Shown piece by piece: positions 35,891 to 38,030 of a stretch of 38,030 nt of DNA; position 1 is the stretch's first letter, and each line of letters starts with the position of its first letter. The stretch is taken from assembly GCA_009784425.1 (NCBI GenBank), contig WRBR01000007.1, forward strand, positions 1-38,030, read 5' to 3'. A program made the position numbers and the translations under genes. A model generated the notes under the pieces. It saw only the letters and a program-made list of their open reading frames with translations. It was not told the origin of the DNA and did not search any database. This stretch comes from Coriobacteriia bacterium (GTDB lineage Bacteria; Actinomycetota; Coriobacteriia; Coriobacteriales; UBA8131).

Positions 35891-35926
35891 AGCGGTTACT
35901 AAGCCGATTTCGGCTTAGTAACCGCT
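35891..35926. repeat. Perfect 16-bp-stem hairpin
   Basis: AGCGGTTACTAAGCCG pairs with CGGCTTAGTAACCGCT around ATTT, 49 nt after the XRE stop. No U-tract follows on either strand. It could be a bidirectional transcript end or a small repeat. Confidence 0.75.
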
Positions 35927-35981
35927 TACACCACAAGCGTCAAAATGCCACTCATCGGTTCCAATGGCTTCACCACCAATG

Positions 35982-36020
35982 ACTATGCTCCTGTCACAGC
36001 TTTCGTGACAGGAGCATAGT
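35982..36020. repeat. Perfect 16-bp-stem hairpin beyond the third surface-protein gene
   Basis: ACTATGCTCCTGTCAC pairs with GTGACAGGAGCATAGT around a 7-nt loop, 26 nt past the stop of the minus-strand surface-protein gene. It has no U-tract. It is well placed to protect or end that transcript. Confidence 0.7.
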
Positions 36021-36046
36021 GTTACTAGGGACTAATGCTTGGGGAA

Positions 36047-38030
36047 TTAGGCTATTCCCTGCGTCTCTATGGTTTGGTAGTCCTCGTCTCCGTCTTCTTC
36101 GGTGTCTTTGCTGAGGTAGACGCTGACGAATAGGGCGATGGTGAAGATCAGGCCTGCGGCTAGCAAGACGATGAATATTGCTGAATAGTCGTCAAACAGG
36201 GCCATTGTCTCCCCAAGGTTTTGGGTGAGCACAAACAGTATCAGTGCTGTTACTGTCGCAGCCACAGTCAGGATCAAGAAGGCATGGGATGCCGCTGAGT
36301 GCTTGGTTTGGGCATTACTGCGCTTCTTGCTATCTTCGTCCTCATCAGACTTGGGTTTGCGGACAAAGCGGATCAGGGCCAGCAGGAGAGCAAGTGCCAG
36401 GAGTATGGCGGCCATCAGGTTAAGCAGCGACCAAACTGTCAGATCAAGCGGTATTTCCTCGGGCTCAATCGTGATATCCGGCTCTACCTCTACCTCAACC
36501 TCAACCTCAACCGGTACCTCAACTATGGTTGTCTCACCGGGGACCGGCACGTAGATCGTGGGTCCTGCAGGCGGATACACGTTGACAGCAGGCGGATACA
36601 CATTCACCGCAGGCGGATAGACGTTGATGACAGGCGGCGGCGTTACCGGCGGCGGATCAGGAATGGGTACCCATACCGCGTAGAGCCTGGTGTCTTGGTG
36701 GATGCTGAAGCTGTTTCCGGCCTGGAAGGCTGCGCCACCGGTTCCGGTGTATGACCAACCACCAAAGGTGTGACCTGCGCGTACGAGGTTGCCTTGGTCA
36801 GCAACCCAAGCAGATGCGCCCGGAGCGTGCAGCGTTGTGGCAGGCGGGGTGCCTGCTCCTCCGTTGGCAAAGTAGGTCAGCGACACACGGTTGTCATTAA
36901 CGCGGACGTTAATGGTGGTCTGTGAGGTCGGCTTGCCGTCAACAATCAACACAATGGGGAAGCCGTTGGGCAGGTGCTCACTTGAAGTTCTGCCGTAGTA
37001 GCCGCCGTCATCAACAACCTCTACCGTAACCGGTGAGCCAAAGTTGGAGTTAGGTTCACCGTTAGGCAGCGTCCTGCGAAGGTCAACACCCTTTGCCTTG
37101 GAGTCTCTGATTACCTCGGCTTGGGTACCTTCAACATCGGTGAGATTCTTGGTGAATCCTGCTGCGTGCACAGCATAGTTTCCGTCGTCAACGATGATCC
37201 AGTTACCGATGAGGACGATGCCGTACTCAGTGACCTCGTTGTAATCGGAGTCAACAGCCTTGTACTCAACAGTAAAGCTAGCTCCTTCTGTAACGGTGTT
37301 GACCGGCCTGGTGTGGGTGATGGAGCTTGCGGGAAGCGTTCCATCCTCTGAGTCATGCGCCCACACGCCACGCATGTAGCTTGGGGTAAGGTCTCCAGTG
37401 GCACCATCGGGGAAGGGCGCTCCCACGGGTACTACCTTGTATGCCGGCACGGTAAGTACAGGCTTGTTCCTGTTAGTTACCGTCAAAATCACGGTAACCG
37501 TGGCCGAGGGATCTTCGCCAACTTGGAAGGTCACATTAAACTTATCGCCTTCGTTAAGGTTTCCGGCACGTGAGGCAAAGGTGTCAAACGTACCCACTGC
37601 ATAGGCAGAGACGAGTTGCTTGGTACCTTCCTGGAAGAACATAGTGCCCGAGCGCTTGTAAGCCTCAACGCCTGCGCGGGTGAGAAGCTCAGCTTCGAGT
37701 ATTGCCGCGGCAGACCTGGCGATATTGTTGGCATCGGTGGTGTTCAGGATAAAGTCGCCGGCGATGATGGAGTACGCGGCACCGTTGGTGGCTACCTTGG
37801 TCTCGCTGATGACCTTGGCGGTGACAACACGCTCAAGTCTTGGGTCATCAATCAGGCTCAGTACCGGACGATAGTTACCAACCGTAGCCGTGTAGCCACC
37901 ATCGGCTCTGACTTGGATGCGAGTAGAGGACAAGCTTACACCTTCTGTGGTCCATGCCTGGGCATCTGAGAGGGTCTTGATCTGCTCAGGACGATTACTC
38001 GCAGAGACATCCGCCACGTTGACTACAAAC
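36047..38030 (-). CDS. Secreted surface protein, C-terminal part (open at right edge)
   Basis: The gene runs off the window; 660 residues are visible. It starts with divergent repeats of the type seen in the two paralogues (a ribbon ending FNVTFQVGEDPSATVTV is recognisable). An Ig-like segment of DUF5011 style follows (KPVLTVPAYKVV...SFTVEYKAVDSDYNEV), then one Listeria-Bacteroides-like repeat (SLTYFANGGAG...TFGGWSYTG). The stalk has three VNVYPPA units and a VEVEVEVEVEP run. The C-terminus is a three-helix anchor: VWSLLNLMAAILLALALLL, a basic cytoplasmic loop (RKPKSDEDEDSKKR), then LFVLTQNLGETMALFDD between two more helices. There is no LPXTG. The function is unknown; envelope display is inferred. 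Confidence 0.87.
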   Translation of the reverse strand, partial: FVVNVADVSASNRPEQIKTLSDAQAWTTEGVSLSSTRIQVRADGGYTATVGNYRPVLSLIDDPRLERVVTAKVISETKVATNGAAYSIIAGDFILNTTDANNIARSAAAILEAELLTRAGVEAYKRSGTMFFQEGTKQLVSAYAVGTFDTFASRAGNLNEGDKFNVTFQVGEDPSATVTVILTVTNRNKPVLTVPAYKVVPVGAPFPDGATGDLTPSYMRGVWAHDSEDGTLPASSITHTRPVNTVTEGASFTVEYKAVDSDYNEVTEYGIVLIGNWIIVDDGNYAVHAAGFTKNLTDVEGTQAEVIRDSKAKGVDLRRTLPNGEPNSNFGSPVTVEVVDDGGYYGRTSSEHLPNGFPIVLIVDGKPTSQTTINVRVNDNRVSLTYFANGGAGTPPATTLHAPGASAWVADQGNLVRAGHTFGGWSYTGTGGAAFQAGNSFSIHQDTRLYAVWVPIPDPPPVTPPPVINVYPPAVNVYPPAVNVYPPAGPTIYVPVPGETTIVEVPVEVEVEVEVEPDITIEPEEIPLDLTVWSLLNLMAAILLALALLLALIRFVRKPKSDEDEDSKKRSNAQTKHSAASHAFLILTVAATVTALILFVLTQNLGETMALFDDYSAIFIVLLAAGLIFTIALFVSVYLSKDTEEDGDEDYQTIETQGIA

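Noticed and set aside
13324-38030. Sortase anchoring of the surface proteins
   Set aside because: No LPXTG-like motif precedes the C-terminal hydrophobic helices in any of the three, and three helices are present in place of one.

Overview
The window reads as a chromosomal segment of a moderately GC-rich bacterium, most likely an actinobacterium of the class Coriobacteriia. This is inferred from the housekeeping gene order, from very large secreted proteins anchored by C-terminal membrane helices, and from GACGGGG-type palindromic repeats; no rRNA or other phylogenetic marker is present. Every confident gene except one small regulator lies on the minus strand, so transcription runs from high to low coordinates.

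Positions 1-13.2 kb hold housekeeping genes in minus-strand order: htpG, tatA (with a zinc-ribbon tail), greA, lysS, clpC, disA, ispD, ispF, cysE/epsC, cysS and an rlmB-type methyltransferase. The clpC-disA-ispD-ispF-cysE-cysS-rlmB run is a condensed form of the Bacillus clpC-radA-disA-yacL-ispD-ispF-gltX-cysE-cysS-mrnC-rlmB order. Several junctions overlap (TTGA or ATGA type). They link proteolysis, c-di-AMP signalling, isoprenoid precursor synthesis, cysteine synthesis and cysteinyl-tRNA charging. The block is peppered with palindromic REP-like elements. One has inserted in frame inside cysS, one sits between lysS and clpC, and a nested cluster lies beyond rlmB.

Positions 13.3-33.2 kb hold two paralogous secreted surface proteins. 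The larger (4689 aa) carries 32 tandem copies of an ~83-94 aa beta-rich repeat. The copies fall into subtypes of fixed length that recur in two higher-order cassettes, one exactly 1071 bp and one about 1617-1620 bp. The smaller (about 1755 aa) has nearly the same N-terminal and C-terminal regions but only two repeats. Both genes share a promoter-like element and a ~220-230 nt leader. A third, partial surface protein (36.0 kb to the right edge) ends in the same kind of three-helix membrane anchor.

Positions 33.4-36.0 kb form an accessory island: a RhuM-family protein, a small toxin/ribbon-helix-helix antitoxin-like pair, a divergent XRE regulator with a perfect operator-like inverted repeat between them, more REP elements and several strong hairpins. 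No tRNA, rRNA, CRISPR array or transposase gene was recognised.
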